64,000 nucleotides of DNA from WTGA01 sp965231865 (GTDB lineage Bacteria; Pseudomonadota; Gammaproteobacteria; Arenicellales; Poriferihabitantaceae), in NCBI GenBank assembly GCA_965231865.1, contig CBDDOJ010000002.1:558001-622000 (forward strand), written 5' to 3'. Every line of letters begins with the position of its first letter. Within the stretch, counting starts at the first letter, position 1. The position numbers and the translations under genes were made by a program. This document shows positions 1-8,923 of the stretch, one piece after another. The notes below the pieces were generated by a model, which was given only the letters and a program-made list of their open reading frames with translations, did no database searches and had not been told where the DNA came from.

Positions 1-65
1 CCATTCGTCAAGGCTGGGTTTGCCCAGTACCCATAAAACATGCTGAGCAGAGCTATCCCGATCAT
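1..65 (-). CDS. N-terminus of an unidentified gene downstream of fixH (cut by window edge)
   Basis: An ATG three bases after the fixH stop opens a frame that runs off the window without a stop. About 21 residues are visible, with a hydrophobic start (MIGIALLSMFYGYW), which suggests a membrane protein. In cbb3 loci a further assembly or membrane gene often follows fixH, but these residues do not identify one. The tight spacing argues that it is the next cistron of the cco operon. Confidence 0.4.
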   Translation of the reverse strand, partial: MIGIALLSMFYGYWANPALTN

Positions 66-68
66 TTC

Positions 69-575
69 TCAATGGGTTTCGGCGCGGATCTGGACCTGGT
101 TTCCCACCAGGGGCAGGATCAATACTCCCGTCATCTTCCATTCTGCGGACTCCAGTTGCACATGCCATTTCCCGTCCGCAAGTTCCGGCAGCTCACCGGC
201 AAAAACACCATTCCCGGTGTGAGCCAGCTGGCTCAGTTTGTCCAGCCCTGACCGGGTTGCGTGGCGTAGGTGCATGGAAATGCTGGGCGATATCCGGAAT
301 GAATCGTTGCCTCGAAGAGCAATGGTCACCTGGCGTGAGCCGTAATCAAAACCGATCTCGCCGGACAGGTCCAGGGCGGCAGCCTGCTGCCGGAGTTCCA
401 GGGACCGGTTGATTCCCAGGCCCTGCCGGTAGTAATCGTCTGCGACCAGTCCATCGTAGTATTTGATGGACAGCGCCAGCAATGCAATCCCGACCAGAAC
501 GGCGGTGGCCGGAATGGCGATCACCAGCCAGACCATGGGTTCCTGGTACCAGGATCTTGGATTGTTTTGCTCCAT
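69..575 (-). CDS. fixH: FixH family cbb3 oxidase assembly protein
   Basis: This 168-residue protein has one N-terminal membrane segment (about residues 14-36) followed by a periplasmic domain with the YYDGLVADDYYRQGL stretch typical of FixH/CcoH. Family members take part in assembly or stability of the cbb3-type cytochrome c oxidase, usually with the CcoI copper ATPase. The start ATG is 23 bases after the ccoG stop, so the gene is the distal part of the ccoNOQP-ccoG-fixH transcript. Length and topology are normal for the family. The assignment rests on the motif and the position; the molecular role is family knowledge. Confidence 0.85.
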   Translation of the reverse strand: MEQNNPRSWYQEPMVWLVIAIPATAVLVGIALLALSIKYYDGLVADDYYRQGLGINRSLELRQQAAALDLSGEIGFDYGSRQVTIALRGNDSFRISPSISMHLRHATRSGLDKLSQLAHTGNGVFAGELPELADGKWHVQLESAEWKMTGVLILPLVGNQVQIRAETH

Positions 576-598
576 GGCGTTTTCTTGCTGTGCGGGCT

Positions 599-2026
599 CT
601 ATCCCGGGCCGACGAACCGGGTAATTTCCGTTGCATGGGTCCCGGGGTCGCCTCGGGTGGTCAGGACAAAATCAAATTCAACACTCTGCCGGGGCAGGTC
701 AGCGGGGTCAATCCGGGCCCGAACCGCCAGTTCTCCCACTTCGCCGGCGGGGACAAAAATCTCTTTGGCGTCCAGCAACAGGGCGATCGGCAACGGTGTC
801 TTGATTGCCAGAGTATAGAAATGATCCTGATGGTCCTTGTTCAGCACTTTCAGTGTATAGACATTCTCGATCCAGCCTTCATCCGTTTCACGGTACAGGG
901 AATTGCGGTCACGAATGACATCCAGGCCAAGAGGGGTGCGCTGGCCGATGCTGTAGCCGAATGCGATGAGAAGGGTGACCAGAACCAGGCCATACACCAG
1001 GATTCTCGGCCTGAAAATGCGGGTATTCCCGTTTTCGAGACTTCTTTGGGTGGTATAGCGGATTAGCCCGGGGTCATATCCGATCCGGCCCATTACCTCA
1101 TCACAGGCATCGATGCAGGCGGCACAGCCGATACATTCGTGCTGGAGACCATCCCGGATATCGATCCCCGTCGGGCAGGCCTGTACACAGAGCGTGCAGT
1201 TGATACAACTGCCGAGCCCCAGCTTTTCAGGGTCCGCGGATTTGCGGCGTGAACCACGGGGTTCCCCCCGGGCGCGGTCATAGGAAATAATCAATGTGTC
1301 GCGATCAAACATGGCGCTCTGGAAACGGGCATAGGGACACATGTACGTGCACACCTGTTCTCTCAGCCACCCGGCATTGCCATAGGTTGCAAATCCGTAA
1401 AACAGGATCCAGAACGATTCCCAGGGCCCGGCGCCGAAGGAAAGGAGGTGTTGGCCCAGTTCCCGGATCGGGGAGAAATAGCCGACGAACGTATATCCGG
1501 TCCACAGCGAAAGCGCGATCCACAATCCATGCTTGGTGGTTCTTTTGGTGAGTTTGTCCAGGTTCCACGGCCCCTTGTCGAGTTTCATTTGCCTGGACCG
1601 GTCTCCTTCGATTCTCCGCTCGATCCACAGGAAGACTTCTGTCCAGACCGTTTGCGGACAGGCATAGCCGCACCAGAGCCGTCCGGCGAGGGCGGTAAAG
1701 AAAAACAGGGCCAGTGCCGCAATGATCAACAGGGTGGCCAGGTAAATAAAGTCCTGGGGCCAGAAAGTGAGACCAAAGACATGGAACTTCCGATGGGGCA
1801 GGTCCCACAAAACCGCCTGGCGCTGGTCCCACGTCAGCCAGGGCAGGCCATAGTAAATCCCCATTAACCCCGCAGCGCCGATGACCCGCAGCCGGGCAAA
1901 CAGCCCGTGCACTTCCCGGGGATGGATTTTTTCCCGCCTGGCATACAACGATTGATCGAATTGCGAATCCGTGTTTCGATTCCGGTGGGTTCGCGCCCGG
2001 GTGCCGGAGGGGGATGCCGTGATCAA
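599..2026 (-). CDS. ccoG: CcoG (FixG/RdxA) polyferredoxin, cbb3 oxidase maturation
   Basis: This 475-residue membrane protein has hydrophobic segments near residues 47-65, 88-112, 165-190 and 335-355. It has NapH-like cysteine motifs (GYACPQTVW, VCTYMCPYARFQ) and two classical [4Fe-4S] motifs, CINCTLCVQACP at about 273-284 and CIGCAACIDAC near 299-309. CcoG proteins are reported to act as cupric reductases that help load copper into the cbb3 oxidase. The C-terminal region after the last membrane segment is a periplasmic immunoglobulin-like domain, as usual. It lies 39 bases after ccoP and before fixH, all on one strand, so it is probably co-transcribed with the oxidase genes. Confidence 0.95.
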   Translation of the reverse strand: MITASPSGTRARTHRNRNTDSQFDQSLYARREKIHPREVHGLFARLRVIGAAGLMGIYYGLPWLTWDQRQAVLWDLPHRKFHVFGLTFWPQDFIYLATLLIIAALALFFFTALAGRLWCGYACPQTVWTEVFLWIERRIEGDRSRQMKLDKGPWNLDKLTKRTTKHGLWIALSLWTGYTFVGYFSPIRELGQHLLSFGAGPWESFWILFYGFATYGNAGWLREQVCTYMCPYARFQSAMFDRDTLIISYDRARGEPRGSRRKSADPEKLGLGSCINCTLCVQACPTGIDIRDGLQHECIGCAACIDACDEVMGRIGYDPGLIRYTTQRSLENGNTRIFRPRILVYGLVLVTLLIAFGYSIGQRTPLGLDVIRDRNSLYRETDEGWIENVYTLKVLNKDHQDHFYTLAIKTPLPIALLLDAKEIFVPAGEVGELAVRARIDPADLPRQSVEFDFVLTTRGDPGTHATEITRFVGPG

Positions 2027-2065
2027 GTCGGATTTCTCAATATCAGGGGTCCCGGGTGAAATGCG

Positions 2066-2974
2066 TTATTCCTGTTCGTATTCCTGGGACAGGCTGTAGA
2101 CATAGGCCGACAGCAGATGGACGCGTTCTGCTCCGAGAAATTCCCCATGGGCCGGCATGACACCATGTCGGCCATTGGCAATGGATTCCCGGATGGTTTC
2201 TCTGGACCCGCCGTACTGCCAGATCCGGTCTTTCAGATTCGGTGCCCCCAGCAGCTGGTTCCCGCTTCCATCCCCCTGGTGACAGGCAACACAGAACTGC
2301 TGGTACTGTTGTTGACCGGCCTCGGCAAGAGTGCCATCGTGTTCGCGGTTGCCCAAAGCGAGGATGTAATGCGTCACATTCTCCACCCCTTCTTCTCCCA
2401 GGGCCGGCCCCCAGGCAGGCATCACGCCGGACCGGCCATCCAGAATACTCCGATAGATCTGCTCGGGTCCGCCGCCATAGAGCCATTCGTTGTCCCGCAG
2501 GTTGGGAAACCCCCGGGCACCCCGGGCATCGGAGCCATGACAGGCGGCACAGTAGTTTGAAAAAAGCCGTCTCCCGCTTTTCAGTGCTTCGGGATGGGTG
2601 CTCAGTGTGCGGATATCCATGGAGGCATAATGCTGGTACAGGGGATCATACTGCTCCCTGGCGGCCTGCATCTCCTGTTCATACTGGCCCTTGGAACTCC
2701 AGCCCAGCAGGCCCTGGAAATGCCCAAGCCCGGGGTACAAGGCCAGGTAGACCAGGCCGAAAACCAGGGTGACCACAAACAGGTTCAACCACCAGCTGGG
2801 CAGGGGATTGTTGTATTCCTCCAGGTCGTCGTCCCAGACATGGCCCATGGTTTCCAGGGTCCCGGAGGGTTTGTTCCCCCTGTTCTTGTAGACCAGCGGG
2901 AAAAGGACCAGTATTCCCAGCAGGGAAACGATGACAACAAACCAGTGCCAGAACGGACTTGTAAAGTCAGCCAT
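2066..2974 (-). CDS. ccoP: cbb3 cytochrome c oxidase subunit III, diheme cytochrome c (CcoP)
   Basis: The product passes electrons from soluble cytochrome c or HiPIP towards CcoO and the binuclear centre. I chose the ATG at 2974, which begins MADFTSPFWHW, giving 302 residues; a longer reading frame exists but its first 20 residues are charged and unlike the family. Two membrane segments (about 10-30 and 58-80) precede two cytochrome c domains with CAACH near 142-146 and CVACH near 227-231. Methionine ligands are plausible in GVMPAWG and GVMPAHG. The start overlaps the end of ccoQ by 8 bases, a sign of translational coupling. The protein has normal length for CcoP. Confidence 0.97.
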   Translation of the reverse strand: MADFTSPFWHWFVVIVSLLGILVLFPLVYKNRGNKPSGTLETMGHVWDDDLEEYNNPLPSWWLNLFVVTLVFGLVYLALYPGLGHFQGLLGWSSKGQYEQEMQAAREQYDPLYQHYASMDIRTLSTHPEALKSGRRLFSNYCAACHGSDARGARGFPNLRDNEWLYGGGPEQIYRSILDGRSGVMPAWGPALGEEGVENVTHYILALGNREHDGTLAEAGQQQYQQFCVACHQGDGSGNQLLGAPNLKDRIWQYGGSRETIRESIANGRHGVMPAHGEFLGAERVHLLSAYVYSLSQEYEQE

Positions 2975-3128
2975 GAGGGGGCTCTTTTTCCTCCGGCAGG
3001 TCGTCGTCAAGGGGCAGCCGGGCGGACTGTTCAAAATCCTCCCTGCGCTTCGAACTCCAGGCCCAGACGATGATTCCGATAAACAGGATCAACAGCGAGA
3101 GGGTCCAGAAACTGTGAAATGCAATCAT
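2967..3128 (-). CDS. ccoQ: cbb3 oxidase small subunit CcoQ
   Basis: This 53-residue protein has a single membrane helix (about residues 5-24, WTLSLLILFIGIIVWAWS) followed by a charged acidic tail. That is the standard form of CcoQ/FixQ, a stabilising subunit of the cbb3 complex. An upstream in-frame ATG would add 37 basic residues lying inside the ccoO coding region in another frame, so the ATG at 3128 is preferred. The gene starts 7 bases after the ccoO stop and overlaps the ccoP start. Confidence 0.92.
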   Translation of the reverse strand: MIAFHSFWTLSLLILFIGIIVWAWSSKRREDFEQSARLPLDDDLPEEKEPPHG

Positions 3129-3135
3129 TTCCCGG

Positions 3136-3744
3136 TTACCTCGACCTGATGACCGTGCCCAGCCGCTGAAGGTAGGCGATGAGAGCATCCAGTTCGGTCT
3201 TTCCTTCCAGCGCCAGGGGCGCCTGGTCAATCTCTTCATCGGTATAGGGGGCTCCCAGGGTCCTCAGGACCTCCATTTTTTTCCGTATATGGCGGGGGTC
3301 GACGACGGTATCCGCGAGCCACGGATATCCCGGCATAATGGATTCCGGGACCACATCGCGGGGATTGATCATGTGCACGCGGTGCCACTCATCACTGTAT
3401 CGGCCGCCGACCCTGGCAAGGTCCGGTCCGGTCCGCTTGGAGCCCCACTGGAAAGGCCGGTCATAGACAAACTCCCCCGCAACGGAATAATGGCCATACC
3501 GCTCGGTTTCCGCACGAAAGGGCCGGATCATCTGGGAATGGCAGTTGTAGCACCCTTCCCGGACATAAATATCCCTGCCCGACAATTCAACCGCGGAATA
3601 GGGGGTCAGACCCGCCACGGGTTCGGTGGTTGTTTTCTGGAAGTACAGTGGAACAATTTCCACAATGCCGCCGATACTGACCACCACCATGGTCAAAACA
3701 ATCAGCAACCCAACATTCTTCTCGATTTTTTCGTGAAAGGACAT
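3136..3744 (-). CDS. ccoO: cbb3 cytochrome c oxidase subunit II, monoheme cytochrome c (CcoO)
   Basis: This 202-residue membrane-anchored cytochrome c has an N-terminal helix at about 12-32 and one heme motif, CYNCHSQ, at about 65-71, followed by PFRAETERYGHYS, which is characteristic of FixO/CcoO. It receives electrons from CcoP and passes them to the heme b/b3-CuB centre of CcoN. The ATG directly follows the ccoN stop with no intervening base, so translation is likely coupled. Length is typical. Confidence 0.97.
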   Translation of the reverse strand: MSFHEKIEKNVGLLIVLTMVVVSIGGIVEIVPLYFQKTTTEPVAGLTPYSAVELSGRDIYVREGCYNCHSQMIRPFRAETERYGHYSVAGEFVYDRPFQWGSKRTGPDLARVGGRYSDEWHRVHMINPRDVVPESIMPGYPWLADTVVDPRHIRKKMEVLRTLGAPYTDEEIDQAPLALEGKTELDALIAYLQRLGTVIRSR

Positions 3745-5166
3745 TTAATTTGCCGTTTTTGCCGCACCGGGCACCGTTGCCGGAGAGGGAGCGCCCAAAA
3801 TGGTCCGGATGACATTGTAGGCCATGATCAGCATCCCCAGCAGGTACAGGAAACCGCCGAGGAACCGGACAATGTAATAGGGATGCATGGCCTGTACGCT
3901 TTCGATAAAACTGTAGGTCAGGGTTCCATCCGTGTTGATCGCCCGCCACATCAGGCCCTGCATCACCCCGGATATCCACATTGCGGTGATATACAGGACA
4001 ATGCCGATGGTTGCGACCCAGAAATGGGTTTCCACCAGCTTCAGGCTATAGAGTTCCCGGTTGAACAGTCGCGGAATCAGGTAATACATGGCCCCGATGG
4101 AAATGAAGCCGACCCAGCCAAGCGCCCCGGCGTGGACATGGCCAATGGTCCAGTCGGTATAGTGGGACAGTGCGTTCACGGTCTTGATGGACATCATCGG
4201 CCCTTCAAAGGTGGACATGCCGTAAAAGGAAACGGAAACAATCAAGAATTTGAGAATCGGGTCGGTCCGGAGTTTTTCCCAGGCTCCGGACAGGGTCATG
4301 ATGCCGTTGACCATGCCTCCCCAGGAGGGTGCGAGGAGGATCACGGAGAACACCATCCCCAGTGACTGCGCCCAGTCCGGCAGGGCCGTATAGTGCAAGT
4401 GGTGCGGTCCGGCCCAGATGTACGTGAATACCAGGGCCCAGAAATGCACCACCGACAACCGGTAGGAATAAATCGGCCGATTGGCCTGTTTGGGAATAAA
4501 GTAGTACATGATCCCCAGGAATCCGGCGGTCAGGAAAAACCCCACCGCATTGTGGCCGTACCACCATTGGACCATGGCATCCTGGACGCCGGCATAGGCG
4601 GAATAGGATTTGAACAGGCTGACCGGGAGTGCAGCACTGTTGACGACATGCAATACGGCGATGGTGAGAATAAATCCACCGAAAAACCAGTTGGCAACGT
4701 AAATGTGCGGAATCTTCCGCTTCATGATCGTGCCAAAAAACACAATGGCGTAGGCCACCCATACCACGGTGATCAGAATATCGATGGGCCATTCAAGTTC
4801 GGCATATTCCTTGCTGGATGTAATTCCCAGGGGCAGGGTGACTGCCGCCAGCACAATGACGCACTGCCATCCCCAAAAGGTGAAACCGGCCAGCCGGTCG
4901 GAAATGAGCCGGACGCCACAGGTCCGCTGCACAATGTAGTAGGAGGTGGCAAACAGCGCGCTGCCGCCAAATGCAAAGATCACCGCATTGGTGTGCAGGG
5001 GGCGGAGGCGGCCGTAGGTCAGCCACGGAATGTCAAAATTCAGTATTGGCCAGGCCAGCTGTGCGGCGATCAGGACGCCCACCAGCATGCCGACAACGCC
5101 CCACACCACCGTCATGATGGCAAACTGCCTGACGACCCGGTAGTTGTAGGAAGTGGGTTGATTCAT
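3745..5166 (-). CDS. ccoN: cbb3 cytochrome c oxidase catalytic subunit I (CcoN)
   Basis: This 473-residue protein has about twelve membrane helices. Conserved CcoN stretches include LRPLHTNAVIFAFGG, the VQWWYGHNAVGFFLTAGFLG helix carrying the cross-linked Tyr/His region, WAGPHHLHYTALPDW with the CuB histidine pair, and DWTIGHVHAGALGWVG with the heme ligands. It reduces oxygen to water with high affinity and pumps protons across the inner membrane. It is followed immediately by ccoO and preceded by a small Yip1-like gene 24 bases upstream. An FNR box lies upstream of that gene, which fits microaerobic induction. Confidence 0.98.
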   Translation of the reverse strand: MNQPTSYNYRVVRQFAIMTVVWGVVGMLVGVLIAAQLAWPILNFDIPWLTYGRLRPLHTNAVIFAFGGSALFATSYYIVQRTCGVRLISDRLAGFTFWGWQCVIVLAAVTLPLGITSSKEYAELEWPIDILITVVWVAYAIVFFGTIMKRKIPHIYVANWFFGGFILTIAVLHVVNSAALPVSLFKSYSAYAGVQDAMVQWWYGHNAVGFFLTAGFLGIMYYFIPKQANRPIYSYRLSVVHFWALVFTYIWAGPHHLHYTALPDWAQSLGMVFSVILLAPSWGGMVNGIMTLSGAWEKLRTDPILKFLIVSVSFYGMSTFEGPMMSIKTVNALSHYTDWTIGHVHAGALGWVGFISIGAMYYLIPRLFNRELYSLKLVETHFWVATIGIVLYITAMWISGVMQGLMWRAINTDGTLTYSFIESVQAMHPYYIVRFLGGFLYLLGMLIMAYNVIRTILGAPSPATVPGAAKTAN

Positions 5167-5190
5167 GGGTTCAGTGAAGGATATGGCCGG

Positions 5191-5793
5191 TCAATTTACA
5201 AATGAGGGACCCAGTCCGTAGCTCCACAGTATCACGGTGGAGACGAGCAGTCCGACCAGCATCACCAGGCACATTGCGAGAATGGCACTGGAAAAAACAA
5301 AGCCGCGTTCTACCGGGATTTCCATGAGAACCGGGACCCCGGTGTACAGCAGGTAGACGGAATAGGCCAGGGCGGGCAGGCCCAGCAGGAAATTCACCCA
5401 GAGCACCGGGTACAACTGGAAAAACCCGGCCAGAAACAGCGGGACAGCACAATAGGCCGCCAGGGCCATGCACGGCTCCAGGGGTTTTTTCTCTCCGTAG
5501 GAATCCGACATCCAGTGAACCAGCCGCCCGATTACGAATACCGAGACAAGAATCGCAAGGAACAGGGCAACACTGATGGGCAATGCGCTGTCAACGGTGA
5601 GCTTGACGGGTTCTCCGGCGCCGATTTTCCAGCCGAACCGGGTGGTGCCGATATACCCTGCGATGGGGGAGATCAAGGCCAGGGGAATGATGACGTGGAT
5701 ATACAGCGCCGGGACCGTCCAGTTTTGCTTCCTGATATTGCGCCAGGCAAGCCTGGGTTCGGTCAAGATTTGCCAGATGTATTTCAAAAACAT
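5191..5793 (-). CDS. Yip1 family inner membrane protein
   Basis: This 200-residue protein has five predicted membrane segments after an N-terminal stretch, FLKYIWQILTEPRLAWRNIR, typical of bacterial Yip1-domain proteins. The function of bacterial members is not established. It is the first gene of the minus-strand unit, 24 bases ahead of ccoN, so it probably shares the FNR-linked promoter and may be a membrane factor linked to microaerobic growth; that link is inference from position. The ATG at 5793 gives the family's usual length. Confidence 0.8.
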   Translation of the reverse strand: MFLKYIWQILTEPRLAWRNIRKQNWTVPALYIHVIIPLALISPIAGYIGTTRFGWKIGAGEPVKLTVDSALPISVALFLAILVSVFVIGRLVHWMSDSYGEKKPLEPCMALAAYCAVPLFLAGFFQLYPVLWVNFLLGLPALAYSVYLLYTGVPVLMEIPVERGFVFSSAILAMCLVMLVGLLVSTVILWSYGLGPSFVN

Positions 5794-5899
5794 GGTCGCA
5801 TACTATCCAGAAGTCATCGGCATTTTATCAAGCCACCATCAAAAATACAGCCAGAGTCTGTAAAAATCTGATTGTCGTCCAGGGACTGGTTTCGGATCA

Positions 5900-5913
5900 T
5901 TGATCTGGATCAA
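5900..5913. promoter_or_regulatory. FNR/Anr box, perfect palindrome
   Basis: TTGAT-CTGG-ATCAA matches the FNR/CRP-type consensus TTGATN4ATCAA exactly. It sits in the divergent gap, 107 bases upstream of the Yip1-ccoNOQP unit and about 180 bases upstream of the HiPIP gene, so it could act on either. FNR family regulators bearing [4Fe-4S] clusters activate cbb3 genes when oxygen falls. No sharp -10 element was fixed, so the exact regulated start is unknown. Confidence 0.8.
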
Positions 5914-6095
5914 GTTTATGCCGGGCAAACCCGGTTACACTCTGGCTTGCGGAAACGGCCCCATTTGTTGGCTGGTTTCCGCGCTGGAAAGGTCAGGTTG
6001 AAATCATGAAATAACCTTGTTATGGTGCCCGATTATGGCCTCTTCCGGCCCGTAAAGAAGTGAATTTACATGTGTATCCAACTGAGAACCAATTA

Positions 6096-6386
6096 ATGAA
6101 AAACAATTCCCGCAGATTCTTCATGACCGCTGTTGCGGCGGTCCCTCTCCATTCCATTTTTTCTGTCCAGGCAAGAGCGAGTGACCTGCCCAGACTGGAA
6201 GAAACCAATCCCACCGCCGTGGCCCTGGAATATGTTCATCAAACGCCGATTGATGAGCAGCGTTGTACAGGGTGTCAATTGTTTACGGGTGCAGCGGATG
6301 CGGAATGGGGACCCTGTGCAATTTTCCCCGGCGTCAGTGTGAGCGGCAATGGCTGGTGCAAGTCCTGGGTTCCGAAGGCCAGCTAG
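6096..6386 (+). CDS. high-potential iron-sulfur protein (HiPIP), Tat-exported
   Basis: The ATG at 6096 gives a 96-residue precursor. A twin-arginine signal (NNSRRFFMTAVAAV, residues 3-16) is followed by cleavage near ARA (26-28). The mature domain has the HiPIP cysteine spacing C57-x2-C60-x13-C74-x13-C88, which binds one [4Fe-4S] cluster. HiPIPs are periplasmic electron carriers between the bc1 complex and terminal oxidases or photosynthetic reaction centres. Next to the cbb3 locus it is a plausible donor to CcoP/CcoO (inference). An in-frame start 12 codons upstream would put non-Tat residues first and is less likely. Confidence 0.93.
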   Translation: MKNNSRRFFMTAVAAVPLHSIFSVQARASDLPRLEETNPTAVALEYVHQTPIDEQRCTGCQLFTGAADAEWGPCAIFPGVSVSGNGWCKSWVPKAS

Positions 6387-6679
6387 CGTATCTTGGCCAG
6401 CATATTCCAGGGGTATTTTCTCCCCGCCTGTTTCCATGGATCGGGAAAGACCGGTCTTTGCCAGGACCGGCTCCTCCTGCAGTTCCAGGCTACCGGGACG
6501 GGATGTCCGGACGGCAAGGGAAGTTGCCATGGAGCGTTGCCATGAGGCACTCCGGTGAACGGTAAAATGGGTGCGGATTGCCCACCGGGGGGTCAGGGAG
6601 ATCATTCCCAAAACAAATCATACCCGCCCCGTCAGGACCGGTTGCCCGGCCCTCCCGGTGTAGATGACATCGTGCGGTT
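6387..6679. other. 293-base gap between HiPIP and ccoI
   Basis: No gene is supported here. The gap is where the cysteine-rich N-terminal domain seen in many CcoI proteins would be expected, but no frame encodes a CxxC-type motif in register, and a TGA lies in the ccoI frame at 6665-6667. No terminator with a T run was seen after the HiPIP gene. Confidence 0.5.
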
Positions 6680-8923
6680 TTGCTTGAGCGTTTCGTAAAA
6701 CAAGGGAGAAACGGCTCCCGGGAGGCGGCCTTGAGTGTTGCCGGGATCACCTGTTCAGGGTGTATTGCCTCAATCGAGTCAAAAATTCGCAGACACCCGG
6801 GCATTCAAAGCATACAGGTCAATCCTGCGACGCACCGGGCGTCGGTCCGGTGGGATGGTGAAGCACTGCCCTTTGAACGCGTGATCCGGTTGTTTTCCGA
6901 GTCAGGGTATCCCGCGGTCCCCTACCAGGCCAGCTGGCAGGAGGAGGACATCGAGTTGGAACGGCGCAAGGCGCTGGTCCGGATTGGTGTTGCAGCGGCC
7001 CTGGGCATGCAGGTGATGATGATTTCCGTCGCCCTGTATTTTGGAGAGGCGTATGGCATGGATCCTGGGTATCAATCGGTCCTGGAGTTCGCAGCCATGC
7101 TCATGACCCTTCCCATCATGGTTTTTGCTGCCAAACCGTTTTTTATGGCAGCGGCCAGCAATTTGGGGAGATGGACAGTGGGGGTGGATGTCCCGGTTTC
7201 CATTGCGTTGCTGGCTGCCTTTTTCGGCAGTGTCGTCGCGACATTCGGGTATCCGGGCCAGGTTTATTACGAATCCATTGCCATGTTTGTCTTTTTGCTG
7301 CTGTCGGCAAGGTTCCTGGAACTCGGTGCACGGAGAAACAGCCTGAATGCCATCTTCAAAATGGAAAAGGCGGTGCCTGAAATGGCCTTGAAATGGGCCG
7401 CATCGGGAAAAACAGAGCGCGTGGACATCCAGGACCTTCGGGTCGGAGACCGGATCTTTATCGGAGCGGGGGAGGTCCTCCCTGCGGATGGGGTGGTGAT
7501 CGGGGGCCGGTCCACCGTGGACGAGTCCATTCTGACCGGGGAGAGCGAGCCGGTGCACAAATCCGCCGGAGCCCGGGTCATTGCGGGCAGCATCAACCTT
7601 GACAATGATCTCAGGGTACGGGTCGGCGAATTGACGGAAAACAATACAGTTAACCAGATTGCCTACCTCGCCGAATCCGCCCAGGGAACCAAGCCCCGCC
7701 TGGCAAAACTGGCGGATGGTATCGCATCCCGATTTGTTGGTTTTGTTCTGCTGCTCGCGGTGGTTGCGGGAGGCTACTGGTGGTTCAAGGATCAATCCAT
7801 ATGGTTGCCGGTGGTCATCTCCACCCTGGTGATCGCCTGTCCCTGTGCACTTTCCCTCGCAACCCCCACCGCATTCATCGCCACCATGGGGCGGTTGACC
7901 AAACGCGGCATTGTTCCGGTCAAGGGAGAATTTCTTGAGGACATCGCCGCCGTGGAACACATTTGCTTTGACAAGACCGGCACCCTGACCATCGGGGAAC
8001 CCGGCATTCACCGGGTCACCGTGGCGCCGGGCTGGGACCAGTCCGGCGCCATGGATATTGCAGCGGCACTGAACCGGGCATCCAGCCACCCCTTTGCGAA
8101 GGCTTTTCGCGACGGGGCAACCGGCCGCAGGGAACTGAATGCCGAAAACATCGACAATACGGCCGGGAGCGGGTTGACGGGACGGATCAACGGGCAATGG
8201 TATTGTATCGGGTCTACGGAGTTTGTCAGCACACAGTTGCCCGGAGCACTGTCGCCGGAATGGTCGGAAAGAAACGGCGTACACAGCGTGTGCCTGCTTG
8301 CGGATTCCAACGGGGTCATTGCCCGGTTTGAATTGTCGGATACCCTCCGGCAGGATGCCGTGCAGACCATCGCGGCCCTGAAGCGAAGAGGGCTCTCCAT
8401 CTCGCTGTTGTCCGGCGACCATCAAAATGCGGTGGCAGCGGTGGCAGAAAAGCTGGGGATTGCGGATTTTCAAAGCGGGCTTTCCCCGGACGGGAAAAAG
8501 GAAGCGGTGAAGGAACGCATCGCCCGGGGACAGGGCGTCACCGTCGTTGGCGATGGCTTCAACGATGCCCCGGTGCTGGCATCGGCCACGGTGTCCCTGG
8601 CCATGGGGCAGGGTGCAGGGCTGTCAAAGAGGCATGCCGACGTCGTGCTGTTGAATGACCGCCTGTTGGACATGATTGAAGTTTTCGATGCCTCCAGACG
8701 GACTCGCCGCATTATCAAACAAAACATGGCCTGGGCGATTGGTTATAACCTGCTGGCCCTGCCCGCAGCGGTCAGTGGACTGGTCCCCCCCTGGCTGGCC
8801 GCAATCGGCATGTCGTTGAGTTCGGTGGTGGTCAGCGTCAATGCGGTCCGGTTGTCAAGAGAGAGCGGGAAAGGCCCCCTGGCGGCAAAAAACCCGGCTC
8901 TTTGCGAAGCGGAAGTGGTCTAG
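6680..8923 (+). CDS. ccoI: CcoI copper-translocating P1B-type ATPase for cbb3 assembly
   Basis: This 747-residue P-type ATPase has an N-terminal heavy-metal domain (GITCSGC, Cys25 and Cys28), membrane helices, the CPC metal site in ACPCALS near 387-389, the phosphorylated DKTGT near 431 and GDGFNDAP near 624. CcoI exports copper from the cytoplasm so that it can be built into the CuB site of CcoN. The only start in frame is TTG at 6680, since a TGA precedes it by 13 bases, and no clear ribosome site is seen. Many CcoI proteins carry an extra cysteine-rich domain of 60-80 residues ahead of this one; it is missing here. ccoS overlaps its stop codon. Confidence 0.93.
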   Translation: MLERFVKQGRNGSREAALSVAGITCSGCIASIESKIRRHPGIQSIQVNPATHRASVRWDGEALPFERVIRLFSESGYPAVPYQASWQEEDIELERRKALVRIGVAAALGMQVMMISVALYFGEAYGMDPGYQSVLEFAAMLMTLPIMVFAAKPFFMAAASNLGRWTVGVDVPVSIALLAAFFGSVVATFGYPGQVYYESIAMFVFLLLSARFLELGARRNSLNAIFKMEKAVPEMALKWAASGKTERVDIQDLRVGDRIFIGAGEVLPADGVVIGGRSTVDESILTGESEPVHKSAGARVIAGSINLDNDLRVRVGELTENNTVNQIAYLAESAQGTKPRLAKLADGIASRFVGFVLLLAVVAGGYWWFKDQSIWLPVVISTLVIACPCALSLATPTAFIATMGRLTKRGIVPVKGEFLEDIAAVEHICFDKTGTLTIGEPGIHRVTVAPGWDQSGAMDIAAALNRASSHPFAKAFRDGATGRRELNAENIDNTAGSGLTGRINGQWYCIGSTEFVSTQLPGALSPEWSERNGVHSVCLLADSNGVIARFELSDTLRQDAVQTIAALKRRGLSISLLSGDHQNAVAAVAEKLGIADFQSGLSPDGKKEAVKERIARGQGVTVVGDGFNDAPVLASATVSLAMGQGAGLSKRHADVVLLNDRLLDMIEVFDASRRTRRIIKQNMAWAIGYNLLALPAAVSGLVPPWLAAIGMSLSSVVVSVNAVRLSRESGKGPLAAKNPALCEAEVV

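Noticed and set aside
3289..4365. Long plus-strand frame of 358 codons
   Set aside because: It lies opposite ccoO and ccoN, whose motifs are unmistakable; its composition is that of an antisense frame in GC-rich DNA.
6902..8473. Minus-strand frame of 523 codons
   Set aside because: It is antisense to ccoI and is rich in His, Gly, Arg and Cys without any domain.
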